Source of the DNA: JADJGC01 sp964617645
Lineage (GTDB): Bacteria > Zixibacteria > MSB-5A5 > CAIYYT01
Assembly: GCA_964617645.1 (NCBI GenBank)
Contig: CAZTYE010000005.1
Span: 124,001 to 188,000, forward strand
Direction: 5' to 3'
Length of the DNA: 64,000 bases
Shown: positions 32,644-40,844 of the stretch, in pieces
Layout of the letters: each line of letters opens with the position of its first letter
How positions within the stretch are numbered: the stretch's first letter is position 1
Notes under the pieces: model-generated
The model's database searches: none
The model's input: only the letters and a program-made list of their open reading frames with translations
Told to the model about the DNA's origin: nothing
Translations under genes and position numbers: made by a program

Positions 32644-34478
32644 AAAAGTCGATAGTTATGATCCTAGTGATGATTGCATTGACTTCGGTCGCGTATGCCG
32701 GGAATCCCGCGGCGCAGACGTCGATTTTTCATCTCGGCGCCGGTGGGCGCGCCCTCGGCATGGGTGGCGCGAGCGTTGCGATCAATAGCGACGCCACCGC
32801 GGTGTTCTGGAATCCGGCGGCTTTGACGAACCTCGCGGATCGCTCGCTGTCGCTGATGTACTTGCCGCTGCCGGAAGGCACAAACTATTCGTTCGCCTCA
32901 TTCGGTTGGCCAACGCTCGACTACGGGACGTTTTCGATCGGCGCATTCCTCATGACGACCGGCGACATCGAACGCCGCGATGCGCTGGGACGCAGCGACG
33001 GCGTGTTCAGCGCCAACGAGCAACTGTATCTTGTCGGTTACGGCAAGCAGCTTCATCGGCGGGTAGCCGTCGGAGCGACGCTGAAGCTTTATGGCCAGAG
33101 CATCGATGGCGCCTCGGCCTTTGCCGGCGGCGCCGATTTGGGGCTGCGACTGTCACTGAGCGAACAAATTCATCTGGGTGTTAACGCCCAGAATGTCTTG
33201 GCGCCGGAGATTCGTCTCGAGCGCGATAATGAGAAGCTGCCCCTCACGCTCAAGGGCGGAATCGGATTGAGACTGCCCATCTCAGAAGGTCGACACTCAC
33301 TGACCCTTGCCGCCGACGTCGACAAGATCGAAAACGTCGATCCGCTCTTTCATGTCGGCGGCGAGTTTGCGATCCAGAACGCCTATTTCCTTCGCGCGGG
33401 ATACGACGTAGATCAAATCAGTTTTGGCGCGGGGCTGAAAATCAATCTTGTCCGGCTCGGATATGCGTTCCGCACTCAGGATTTCTTCTCCGCGCAACAT
33501 CGCGTTTCTGTCGATGTAGCGCTCGGTGGTTCGCTGGAATCGATAATGGCGCGCCGCGAACAAGAGCGAAGGGAGGCGGCAGAGCAATTGGCAAAAGAGA
33601 CACGCGAGCGCGAGTTGACCTATGCACAGACCCAGGCGCGGTATTTTTACCAAAACGGCATGTATGATTCCGCGCAGTCTTATTACCAAAAGGTCTTCGC
33701 GCTGACGGGCAAGGCAGACGATGAAACGGCCCAACGGCTGCAAGAGATTGACCAACGCCGCGAAGACCAACTCACGCAGGCCATTCGCGCCGGAGTGCTC
33801 GCCGAAAGTGATTCACTTAAAGCAGCGGAATTATTCACCGATCTTGATGAGGCGCTGCGCGTGAAAGACATCGACGCCGCGGAGGTGATGTTGGCACGCT
33901 TGCGGCCGGCGTTCGGCGCGGATGACCGATTCCGTCAGGGCGAAGGCTCGTACAATCTACTCGTGGGCGAACGAATCACGGCGCTGCGCAGTGAGGCTGC
34001 GCAGTTAGCCGCCAAAGGACAAGTAAGCGAAGCCGCCGTGCGCAACTCGGAGATCCTCAGACTTAATCCCAATGATCAAACCGCACAGCGCAGCCTTGCG
34101 CAGATCAATGGCCGAATTCGCGCTCTTGAACTACTAAAGTCGGGTGTCGCGGCGATCAATGCCGGCGATTCGGCGCAAGCCCGGCAGTTACTCGCGCAAG
34201 CTTTGGCGGCAAACCCGCAGGAAAGCACCGCGCAGGAATTGCTCACCAAGCTGGATCCCGGTCGGGCGACAAACGTGGCAACGCTTGCCGACATTCAAAA
34301 GGACCCGGAAGCTTGGAAGCAGTATCTCGACGGAATCGAGCAGTTCCGCGCGGCGAAGTATGACGAGGCAATTCGACTGTGGGAATCGGTGTTAGCGCGA
34401 TTCCCGGGCAATCCCGAAACGGTAAAGAACATTCAGCAGGCTAAATTAAGACTTCAAGCAGGCGACGCAAGGCCATAA
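32640..34478 (+). CDS. PorV/PorQ-like outer-membrane protein fused to TPR domain
   Basis: A 612-residue protein starting at GTG 32640, overlapping the stop of the giant secreted protein. After a signal peptide (MKKSIVMILVMIALTSVAYA) comes a PorV/PorQ (UPF0164-type) barrel: GAGGRALGMGGASVAINSDATAVFWNPAAL [shown in part: GAGGRALGMGGASVA, AVFWNPAAL], YGKQLHRRVAVGATLKLYG and FSIGAFLMTTGDIERR. The barrel ends near residue 300 (VSVDVALGGSLES). A charged helical linker and TPR-like repeats follow to the end (ARYFYQNGMYDSAQSYYQKV; YDEAIRLWESVLARFPGN). PorV-type proteins act in type IX secretion as shuttles for sorting-domain proteins; coupling here to such a protein fits. The attached TPR, which should be periplasmic, is unusual. 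Confidence 0.88.
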   Translation: MKKSIVMILVMIALTSVAYAGNPAAQTSIFHLGAGGRALGMGGASVAINSDATAVFWNPAALTNLADRSLSLMYLPLPEGTNYSFASFGWPTLDYGTFSIGAFLMTTGDIERRDALGRSDGVFSANEQLYLVGYGKQLHRRVAVGATLKLYGQSIDGASAFAGGADLGLRLSLSEQIHLGVNAQNVLAPEIRLERDNEKLPLTLKGGIGLRLPISEGRHSLTLAADVDKIENVDPLFHVGGEFAIQNAYFLRAGYDVDQISFGAGLKINLVRLGYAFRTQDFFSAQHRVSVDVALGGSLESIMARREQERREAAEQLAKETRERELTYAQTQARYFYQNGMYDSAQSYYQKVFALTGKADDETAQRLQEIDQRREDQLTQAIRAGVLAESDSLKAAELFTDLDEALRVKDIDAAEVMLARLRPAFGADDRFRQGEGSYNLLVGERITALRSEAAQLAAKGQVSEAAVRNSEILRLNPNDQTAQRSLAQINGRIRALELLKSGVAAINAGDSAQARQLLAQALAANPQESTAQELLTKLDPGRATNVATLADIQKDPEAWKQYLDGIEQFRAAKYDEAIRLWESVLARFPGNPETVKNIQQAKLRLQAGDARP

Positions 34479-34563
34479 TACGCAATGCGTTGTGCGGCGG
34501 TACAAAAGCGCTTCGTGAAAGCGTTAGCCCAATCGTATCAACTTTGATACCATCGCAAGGCCA

Positions 34564-37389
34564 ATGAGATTTTTCGCGCAGAAACCGGTCAAGGAAGTAT
34601 TCGCCGAATTTCCGGCGGTCGAATCCAAGCTGCCCGATATCCGCAGTTTCATCGAATCGGTATTGTCGGAAACACCCTTCCGGCGCAAGGACGTAACGGC
34701 GATCCTTCTGGCAATCGAAGAGGCGTGCACGAACGTAATTCGGCATGCTTATCTTTACGGCGAAGGAACACTGCGGCTGAAAATCTCTCTGCATCGCGAC
34801 AAGCTGGGTATTTCGATTTTTGACAAGGGACGCAGCTTCGACTTTGAGAAGACTTCCGATCCCGATCTCAATCACTACATAAAGACCGGCCGCAAGGGCG
34901 GGCTGGGAATCTATCTCATCCGCAAGGTCACCGACGACGTCAGCTATTCGACGTCCGGCGGCGTTAATGAACTGCGGCTGACGAAACGCTATCCGGATGT
35001 CAAACCGGAAACAGCGCCCAAGATCGACGGAATGTCGATTCGATGGAAGTTCGCGCTCTGGACGTCGCTGATCATGACGACCGTGATCATCTCCGTTTAC
35101 TTCTTTTGGGAAACGCGTATGGTCACCTGGCGCCAGCAGCAGTTCGCCCGGACGATCGACGAGTACGGCGCCGCGATCTCGCTGCAAGCCGCCAATCAGT
35201 TCATCAATCAAACCTCCGACGTCGAGTTTGACGAATTCGTGCGAAATTTCGCGCGCGAGAACCAGGATGTTCGATACATCTACGTCCTTGATCACGACGG
35301 CCTGATTGTCGCTTCTACCGATCTTCCGGAGCGACTGCGAACGTCATACAAAGCGCCGCAGGGAATCGATCAGCGTAGCTTCGGCAAGACTCAGACCTAT
35401 TCTGCCGGCGGAAATCGGGTGTACCACGTCGTTGAGGCCATTCGCACGGCGAATCGCTCCTTTGGCACGCTGCACATCGGCTTCGGCGAAGAGCGTCTCG
35501 CGCAGGGCATCGCCGACGCGCGCAGAGTGATTTTGTTGACCGTGGCGATTGCGATGCTTGTCGTGATCGCGGCCGTATACTGGCTATCCAACTACTTCGT
35601 GCAACCGATTCAGCGTTTGATCGAAGGCGTTCGCCGCGTCGGCAAAGGCGATTTGGATTCGAAAATCCAGGTCGAAGGCGCCGCCGAGTATAACGCGATT
35701 GCCGAAGCTTTCAACGAGATGCGTGTCAAATTCAAAGAAGCGCAAGCCAACGTTGTCGAACAGGAGCGCCTGCGCAAAGAGATGCAGGTCGCGCAGGATA
35801 TCCAGCACACGCTGCTGCCGAAAAACTTCCCCGACATCGAGGGCTTCGATATCGCCACGATCTATCGCGCCGCAAAGGATGTCGGCGGCGATTATTACGA
35901 TTTTGTCTGGATCGACGAAAAGACGCTCGGAATTGTCGTTGCGGATGTGTCCGGCAAAGGCGTGCCGGGCTCGCTGGTCATGACGATGATTCGTACTGCG
36001 ATCCGGCTGGAGTCACGCGGTGCGCGTTCGCCCGTGGACATTTTGTGCAACGTGAATGACTTCGTCACGGAAGACGTTCGCAAGGGGATGTTTATCACGA
36101 TCTTCATGGTCGTGATCGATACCCAGCAACGCAAAATCTCGTTCGCGTCCGCCGGCCACAATCCGATGATCCTCTACCGCAAGGAAGAGGACAAGACGTT
36201 CTTCCTGAATCCGAAAGGCATCCCGCTGGGCATCACGCTCCCCGAAGGCGTCAGTTTCGAAGAGAATCTGAGTTCCGAGTCGGTTCGCCTCAAGAAGGGC
36301 GACATGATCGTCATTTACACCGACGGCATCACGGAGGCGATGAATCCGCGCAAATTGCAGTACGGCATGCCCAAATTTCTCGAATTCATCAGGGAGAACT
36401 CCGATCTTGCGCCGGATGAGTTCACCGAGAAATTCACGGACGAACTCAGCGGCTTCACGCAGGGCGCCGAACAAAATGACGATATCACGATGGTCGTCAT
36501 TAAGGAAAAGCTGGAAGCCGACGAATACATCTTCGCCCGCCGCAAGAAACTGATGGAAATGGTCGAGGAGCAGAAGCTCCCGGTAGCGGAAGCCTGTCGT
36601 TTGATGGGGCTTTCGACTTCGACCTATTACCGCTACAAGAAGCGCTACGAGCTGTACGGCGAAGAAGGGCTGCTCAACAAGACGCTGCGCGTTGATGACT
36701 CGCCGTCGCAACTCAGCTACACCGAGCGCAATGCGGTGCTCGAGATCATTCGCAGGAACCCGGAATTTGGGCCAACTCGCATTCGCAAAGAGCTTGAGGG
36801 CGGCAACGGCGGCTCGACGCCCGATGACCGCGCGATTTACTCCGAGTTGGTGCGCCTGCGCCTCAACACAAAACGTCAACGATTGGAGTTCGTGAAACGC
36901 TGGGGCGGCGCCCTGTCTCCCGAGCAGGAGCAGGAGCTGGCCAAGCTAGTCTCCAAGCCGGAGCCTGAGTCACCCGCACTCGATCGCGCCGGCTATCTGG
37001 ATCACATCAAGGATAACCTACAACGCCAGGAAGAAACCAAGCTGGCGGCGTTCAAGGATCGGCTGCGCGAGTTGGGTGTTGATGACGATCGCACCGACGT
37101 TTTGACGGCGATGTTCGAGGAAATGGAAGGACAGGTTTCCAACGATCAGCTAAAATTGTTGTTCGACCGCGTCGCGAAGCGCGTAAAAGAACTTGATCTT
37201 GAGGCCGAGAAGCGAAATGTTCTCTCGACCGCGCGATTGGAAACAATCGACGAGAAGGAATGGGAGAAGCGCGCCGAGGTGGGAATCGACCTCGAGGTAA
37301 TTGGACTCCCCGACGAACCAGAGCTGCCCGAATTCGACGATTACGAGAAGAAGCTATTGGGCGGTCGCAAGAAGGATCGTGACGATTGA
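34564..37389 (+). CDS. Hybrid RsbW-like kinase / receptor / SpoIIE phosphatase with transposase-type HTH domains
   Basis: A 941-residue one-chain regulator. Residues 10-142: RsbW/SpoIIAB-type HATPase (EEACTNVIRHAY 52-63, DKGRSFD 87-93, GGLGIYLIR 112-120). Residues 160-181 and 322-342: membrane helices around a sensor-like extracytoplasmic domain. 340-395: HAMP; 395-415: coiled coil. 430-647: SpoIIE/PP2C phosphatase with metal ligands D443 (GGDYYDF), D461 (ADVSGKG), D587 (YTDGITEA) and D639/D640 (NDDITMVV). 660-705: homeodomain-like HTH of transposase type (VAEACRLMGLSTSTYYRYKK); 715-775: second HTH-like unit; 780-941: charged helices. Both kinase and phosphatase could act on the STAS protein at 38165. 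TTG-coupled to the ParA gene. Confidence 0.92.
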   Translation: MRFFAQKPVKEVFAEFPAVESKLPDIRSFIESVLSETPFRRKDVTAILLAIEEACTNVIRHAYLYGEGTLRLKISLHRDKLGISIFDKGRSFDFEKTSDPDLNHYIKTGRKGGLGIYLIRKVTDDVSYSTSGGVNELRLTKRYPDVKPETAPKIDGMSIRWKFALWTSLIMTTVIISVYFFWETRMVTWRQQQFARTIDEYGAAISLQAANQFINQTSDVEFDEFVRNFARENQDVRYIYVLDHDGLIVASTDLPERLRTSYKAPQGIDQRSFGKTQTYSAGGNRVYHVVEAIRTANRSFGTLHIGFGEERLAQGIADARRVILLTVAIAMLVVIAAVYWLSNYFVQPIQRLIEGVRRVGKGDLDSKIQVEGAAEYNAIAEAFNEMRVKFKEAQANVVEQERLRKEMQVAQDIQHTLLPKNFPDIEGFDIATIYRAAKDVGGDYYDFVWIDEKTLGIVVADVSGKGVPGSLVMTMIRTAIRLESRGARSPVDILCNVNDFVTEDVRKGMFITIFMVVIDTQQRKISFASAGHNPMILYRKEEDKTFFLNPKGIPLGITLPEGVSFEENLSSESVRLKKGDMIVIYTDGITEAMNPRKLQYGMPKFLEFIRENSDLAPDEFTEKFTDELSGFTQGAEQNDDITMVVIKEKLEADEYIFARRKKLMEMVEEQKLPVAEACRLMGLSTSTYYRYKKRYELYGEEGLLNKTLRVDDSPSQLSYTERNAVLEIIRRNPEFGPTRIRKELEGGNGGSTPDDRAIYSELVRLRLNTKRQRLEFVKRWGGALSPEQEQELAKLVSKPEPESPALDRAGYLDHIKDNLQRQEETKLAAFKDRLRELGVDDDRTDVLTAMFEEMEGQVSNDQLKLLFDRVAKRVKELDLEAEKRNVLSTARLETIDEKEWEKRAEVGIDLEVIGLPDEPELPEFDDYEKKLLGGRKKDRDD

Positions 37390-38177
37390 AGAAACTCGCT
37401 GTCATTACTTGTAAAGGCGGAACCGGCAAGACCACAACCGTCATCAATCTCGCGCACTGCCTGGCGATGTCGGGAAAACGCACGCTGATCATCGACTGCG
37501 ACAGCCAGGGCAATGTCGGCATGGCGTTCGACACGCGGGCGCAGAAGGGGTTGGCGGAGCTGTTGACGACCGGCGAGGTCGATATCCGCCCGCTGCGGCC
37601 CAATCTCTATCTGATCGATTCCGGCGGCACGCGCATCGTCGAAACCGAGTTGTATCTGGCGCGCCAGGTCGACCGCGAACAGAGGCTCAAGAAGGTCCTC
37701 GCGAATCTCAAGGGAACCGATTATGTAATCTGCGATTGCCCGCCGGCGATCAATTTGATCAACATGAACGTGCTCAACTATGTCGACGGCGTGGTGATCC
37801 CGGTCTCGATGGACTTTTTCGCTTGTGAAGGCGCCAAGAAGACGCTTAAGTTGCTCGACGATTTGTTCGAGAAGATCGGTCATCGCGTGGAACTCCTCGG
37901 AATTCTCGCGACGTTCTTTGATACACGCACCAAGATCTCGAAAGCGATCTACAATCAATTGCTCACCGAGTATGGCGAGAAAATGTTTGCGACGCGCATT
38001 CGGATCAACACGCAGCTGAAAGAAGCGCAGATGCTGTACAAGACTATTTTCGAGCATGCGCCGTACTCGAATGGCGCGCTGGATTATTTCTTGTTAGCGA
38101 AGGAAATCGCCAACGAGCGCCGCAACGGGCATCCGATTGCGACGCGGGAAGATGAGGCGGAAGCATGGACGACATAA
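37386..38177 (+). CDS. ParA/Soj/MinD-like ATPase
   Basis: A 263-residue P-loop ATPase of the ParA/MinD group. Deviant Walker A is CKGGTGKTTT at residues 9-18 with the signature first lysine, the A' motif LIIDCDSQGN follows, and the Walker B-type stretch is YVICDCPPAINLI. The start is TTG 37386, overlapping the stop of the phosphatase gene (TTGA), so translation is coupled; its 3' end overlaps the STAS gene by 13 bases. No ParB or centromere-like repeats are nearby, so chromosome or plasmid partition is unlikely. A role in placing or switching the neighbouring regulators is inferred from tight linkage only. Confidence 0.93.
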   Translation: MKKLAVITCKGGTGKTTTVINLAHCLAMSGKRTLIIDCDSQGNVGMAFDTRAQKGLAELLTTGEVDIRPLRPNLYLIDSGGTRIVETELYLARQVDREQRLKKVLANLKGTDYVICDCPPAINLINMNVLNYVDGVVIPVSMDFFACEGAKKTLKLLDDLFEKIGHRVELLGILATFFDTRTKISKAIYNQLLTEYGEKMFATRIRINTQLKEAQMLYKTIFEHAPYSNGALDYFLLAKEIANERRNGHPIATREDEAEAWTT

Positions 38178-38956
38178 GAATTTCATTGGATACAACCGGC
38201 GCCGGCGGCGAGGTGACGCTCGTGCGCGTCGATGGCGTCATCGACACGATGACGGCCTCCGAACTCGAGCGCGTGATGAATTCGCTGCTGGAGCAAAAGA
38301 AATATAAAATCATCATTGATCTGGCAGGCGTGGATTACATCTCGTCTGCGGGTTGGGGTATCTTCATCAGCAACATTCGCGAAATCAAGGCCAACTCCGG
38401 GGACATCAAGCTCGCGCGCATGATTCCCAGCGTCTACGAGATTTTCGAGCTATTGGAATTCGACTCCATTCTCAAGGCCTATGATAATATCGAGAAGGCC
38501 AAAATCGAATTTCGCGGCGGCAGCGCCGACGTCGCTCCGGAGGATGTGCGCCAGCATAATCAAAAGGAAGCCGAACATATCGCCGTGGCGCGCCAAGTTG
38601 AAGTCGCGACCGCCGACGAACCGGCGCCGCTCTCACGGCCGGATTTGGAGTCGACGCGACCGATCCGCCCGCCAGAGGCGCGGCCCAATCCGGCTTCGCT
38701 CCGCAGTACGCAGTCCAGCGCGGCTGCGAATCCGGCACAAGTGGCGGCGACGATGCCGGAGCAGTCCACTACTGAGAAATTGGTATTGAGCTTGATCAAG
38801 GCGGATCCGTTCTATTCGATTAGCGAACTGAAGCGCATGGTCAATTCGGAACTCAACGGCGCCGGACAGATGGTCGGCTGGTGGACGATTTGGAATATCC
38901 TGCGCAGGAATTCGCTGCTGTCGAAGAAGAGCCGGTTTCGTTTTAGCCGGCGGTAG
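38165..38956 (+). CDS. STAS-domain protein with C-terminal transposase-type HTH
   Basis: A 263-residue protein. Residues 5-112 are an anti-sigma-antagonist STAS domain: VTLVRVDGVIDTMTASELE, YKIIIDLAGVDYISSAGWG, with the serine loop ISSAG that is phosphorylated in SpoIIAA/RsbV relatives, then LARMIPSVYEIFELLEF. A Pro/Ala/Ser-rich linker (130-200) joins a C-terminal unit of about 63 residues: LVLSLIKADPFYSISELKRM ... GWWTIWNILRRNSLLSKKSR. That unit parallels the second HTH of the upstream phosphatase (residues 723-779: IIRRNPEFGPTRIRKELE ... AIYSELVRLRLNTKRQRLEF [in parts]). Likely the substrate of the kinase and phosphatase encoded at 34564. A STAS protein that may itself bind DNA is not a textbook arrangement. 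Confidence 0.9.
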   Translation: MDDIRISLDTTGAGGEVTLVRVDGVIDTMTASELERVMNSLLEQKKYKIIIDLAGVDYISSAGWGIFISNIREIKANSGDIKLARMIPSVYEIFELLEFDSILKAYDNIEKAKIEFRGGSADVAPEDVRQHNQKEAEHIAVARQVEVATADEPAPLSRPDLESTRPIRPPEARPNPASLRSTQSSAAANPAQVAATMPEQSTTEKLVLSLIKADPFYSISELKRMVNSELNGAGQMVGWWTIWNILRRNSLLSKKSRFRFSRR

Positions 38957-39047
38957 GGACCGCTTCTGGATGAGCGGTGCTCGTCTTTAGCGCCTCCTTG
39001 AGTCACTCGGGTTCCAGCGCTTTCAATCAAGTCCTGACGACTTTCTC

Positions 39048-39076
39048 TTGCTCATTCTCCTGACAATCATTATATA
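39048..39076 (+). promoter_or_regulatory. Candidate promoter of the GGDEF gene, nearly leaderless
   Basis: TTGCTC (39048-39053), 17-base spacer, TATATA (39071-39076). The first base of ATG 39089 is 13 bases past the -10 box, so a transcript would start about six bases before the codon; no Shine-Dalgarno is present. This suggests a leaderless mRNA. Confidence 0.4.
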
Positions 39077-39088
39077 ACCTTTCAGTCT

Positions 39089-40837
39089 ATGTTCCTGCTG
39101 GCCCTGGTGTATGTCAGTCTCATTGCTGTGGCGCTGGCGGCGGCCCTGATTTGGCCGCCGATGACGCTGGCGGCTTCTATTTCCGGTCTCGTCATCGCGC
39201 TGATCGGCGGAATCGTCTTGATCGCCATGCTTCGCCGCCGGGGCGACAGCGATCTACAAATCGCACTCCGGCACTTTCTACACAATGCCGAGCTCATAAA
39301 CGAAGATTATCATAAGCGTAAACCGCTCGAACGACAGGTGCAAGGGCTGGCGCGCGCTTTGCACGAAGAGTTTGGCGCGCCGCTTGTCGCGGTGTACGCC
39401 CGCCGCAAACGCGGCTATGTGATGGTTGATTCGATCGAGATTGCGAAAGAGACTCAGAAATCCTACCGCAACATTCTCCGAGATGACTTGGAGCATGCAC
39501 TTGATTCACGCCGGACGATCTTGAGTTTTCGGCAATACTATTCCGGCGACGGTTCGAAGGGGAACGATCCGCATCCGTTCGAATATGCTCTGCCGATCAT
39601 GACCGGCGGGCGTTGTAACTTCTTTCTCGCCTTTTCGCTGGAGGAGAAGTCTCTGGCGCGAATCGTCAAGCCGCTACTTTTGGCATTGGCAGACCAAGTC
39701 GGCAACTACAAGTTCCTGGAGGACGCGGCCTACAAACATAACCTGTCGGCACAGAAAACGCAGGCGCAAATCGAATCGCTGAAGCAAGAGCTTAAAAAAA
39801 CTGCAGCGGCAGCAAGCAAGTCGCGACCGCCTTTTCTTTTAGCGGTGCTCGACCGCTTGACCAGAATCTACGACCGGGAACAGCTTTATTGCCAATTTCT
39901 CGAATCTTTGCGCGAGCACTTCGGTGTTTGCACCGCCGTAATACTGCTCAGCGAGAACGGCAACGACCGATTCGTCTATCATTGCCATATCGGGGAAATC
40001 GCTCTGGAAGGTGATTCGCTATCGCTGGAAAGGCACAATCCGGCGCTAACGCCGATGACAGCGGATCGCCCGATCATTTCGATCCCGCTGGCCGCCGCTG
40101 ATCCTGGCAGCAGTGACGGTTTGCGCAAAATGCAGCAAGCCGGTCTGCGTTGCCTGACGTTCCTGAACGGCGCCAATCTCGGCGAGGGTATTATCGCTTT
40201 GGATTGCCGGCCGGATGATTATCCCGAGGCGGAGCGCGCCGCGTTCAATTCGCTCTGCCGACTTTTCGGGCTGATCCTCGAGAACCTCTCAAATTTCGAG
40301 AAAATCGAGCGATTATCGTATACCGACGAAATGACCGGGCTTCATAACTACCGTTACTTCTACAAGCGCCTTCAGGAAGAAATCACACGCGCGCAACGAT
40401 TTAGTCGTCATCTGGCGCTGGTGATCTTTGATGTTGACGGGTTTAAATATTTTAACGATAATTACGGGCACCAGTCTGGAGATCATTTGCTGGAGCAACT
40501 GGGTACGCTTCTTACTCAGTCGGTACGATCTATCGATATCGTTTCGCGTTACGGTGGCGAGGAGTTTTGTATTATCATGCCCGACACGAATGCCGCCGAA
40601 TGCCAGAGCTTCTGCGAACGCTTGCGGCTGGCGATAGTGGACAATGAGTTTTCCGATAAATTTTCCGATCAAAAGCTGCGCATTAGCGTATCACTGGGCG
40701 GAGCAATTTATCCTAATGACGCACAACGAATTGACCGATTAGTATACTGTGCGGATATGGCGCTCTTGCAAGCCAAGAGCACTGGTAAGAACAAGTCGTT
40801 CATGTACGACGCAAACCTCATCACAGTGAGAAAATAA
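39089..40837 (+). CDS. Membrane-bound GGDEF diguanylate cyclase with GAF-like domains
   Basis: A 582-residue inner-membrane protein. Two N-terminal membrane helices (residues 2-22 and 26-48), a first GAF-like sensor (about 85-215), a coiled coil (220-250), a second GAF-like domain (255-405) and a C-terminal GGDEF domain (408-575). The cyclase domain has LTYTDEMTGLHNYRYF-type entry (LSYTDEMTGLHNYRYF), VIFDVDGFKYFND, active-site GGEEF and an allosteric RxxD I-site (RSID) five residues before it, so it should make c-di-GMP and be product-inhibited. It precedes the polysaccharide export genes by eight bases, which suggests c-di-GMP control of export. Confidence 0.92.
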   Translation: MFLLALVYVSLIAVALAAALIWPPMTLAASISGLVIALIGGIVLIAMLRRRGDSDLQIALRHFLHNAELINEDYHKRKPLERQVQGLARALHEEFGAPLVAVYARRKRGYVMVDSIEIAKETQKSYRNILRDDLEHALDSRRTILSFRQYYSGDGSKGNDPHPFEYALPIMTGGRCNFFLAFSLEEKSLARIVKPLLLALADQVGNYKFLEDAAYKHNLSAQKTQAQIESLKQELKKTAAAASKSRPPFLLAVLDRLTRIYDREQLYCQFLESLREHFGVCTAVILLSENGNDRFVYHCHIGEIALEGDSLSLERHNPALTPMTADRPIISIPLAAADPGSSDGLRKMQQAGLRCLTFLNGANLGEGIIALDCRPDDYPEAERAAFNSLCRLFGLILENLSNFEKIERLSYTDEMTGLHNYRYFYKRLQEEITRAQRFSRHLALVIFDVDGFKYFNDNYGHQSGDHLLEQLGTLLTQSVRSIDIVSRYGGEEFCIIMPDTNAAECQSFCERLRLAIVDNEFSDKFSDQKLRISVSLGGAIYPNDAQRIDRLVYCADMALLQAKSTGKNKSFMYDANLITVRK

Positions 40838-40844
40838 GGCTCTT

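Noticed and set aside
37386..38177. Chromosome or plasmid partition locus
   Set aside because: The ATPase is ParA-like, but there is no ParB, no parS-like repeat and no replication gene; it is embedded in a signalling operon.
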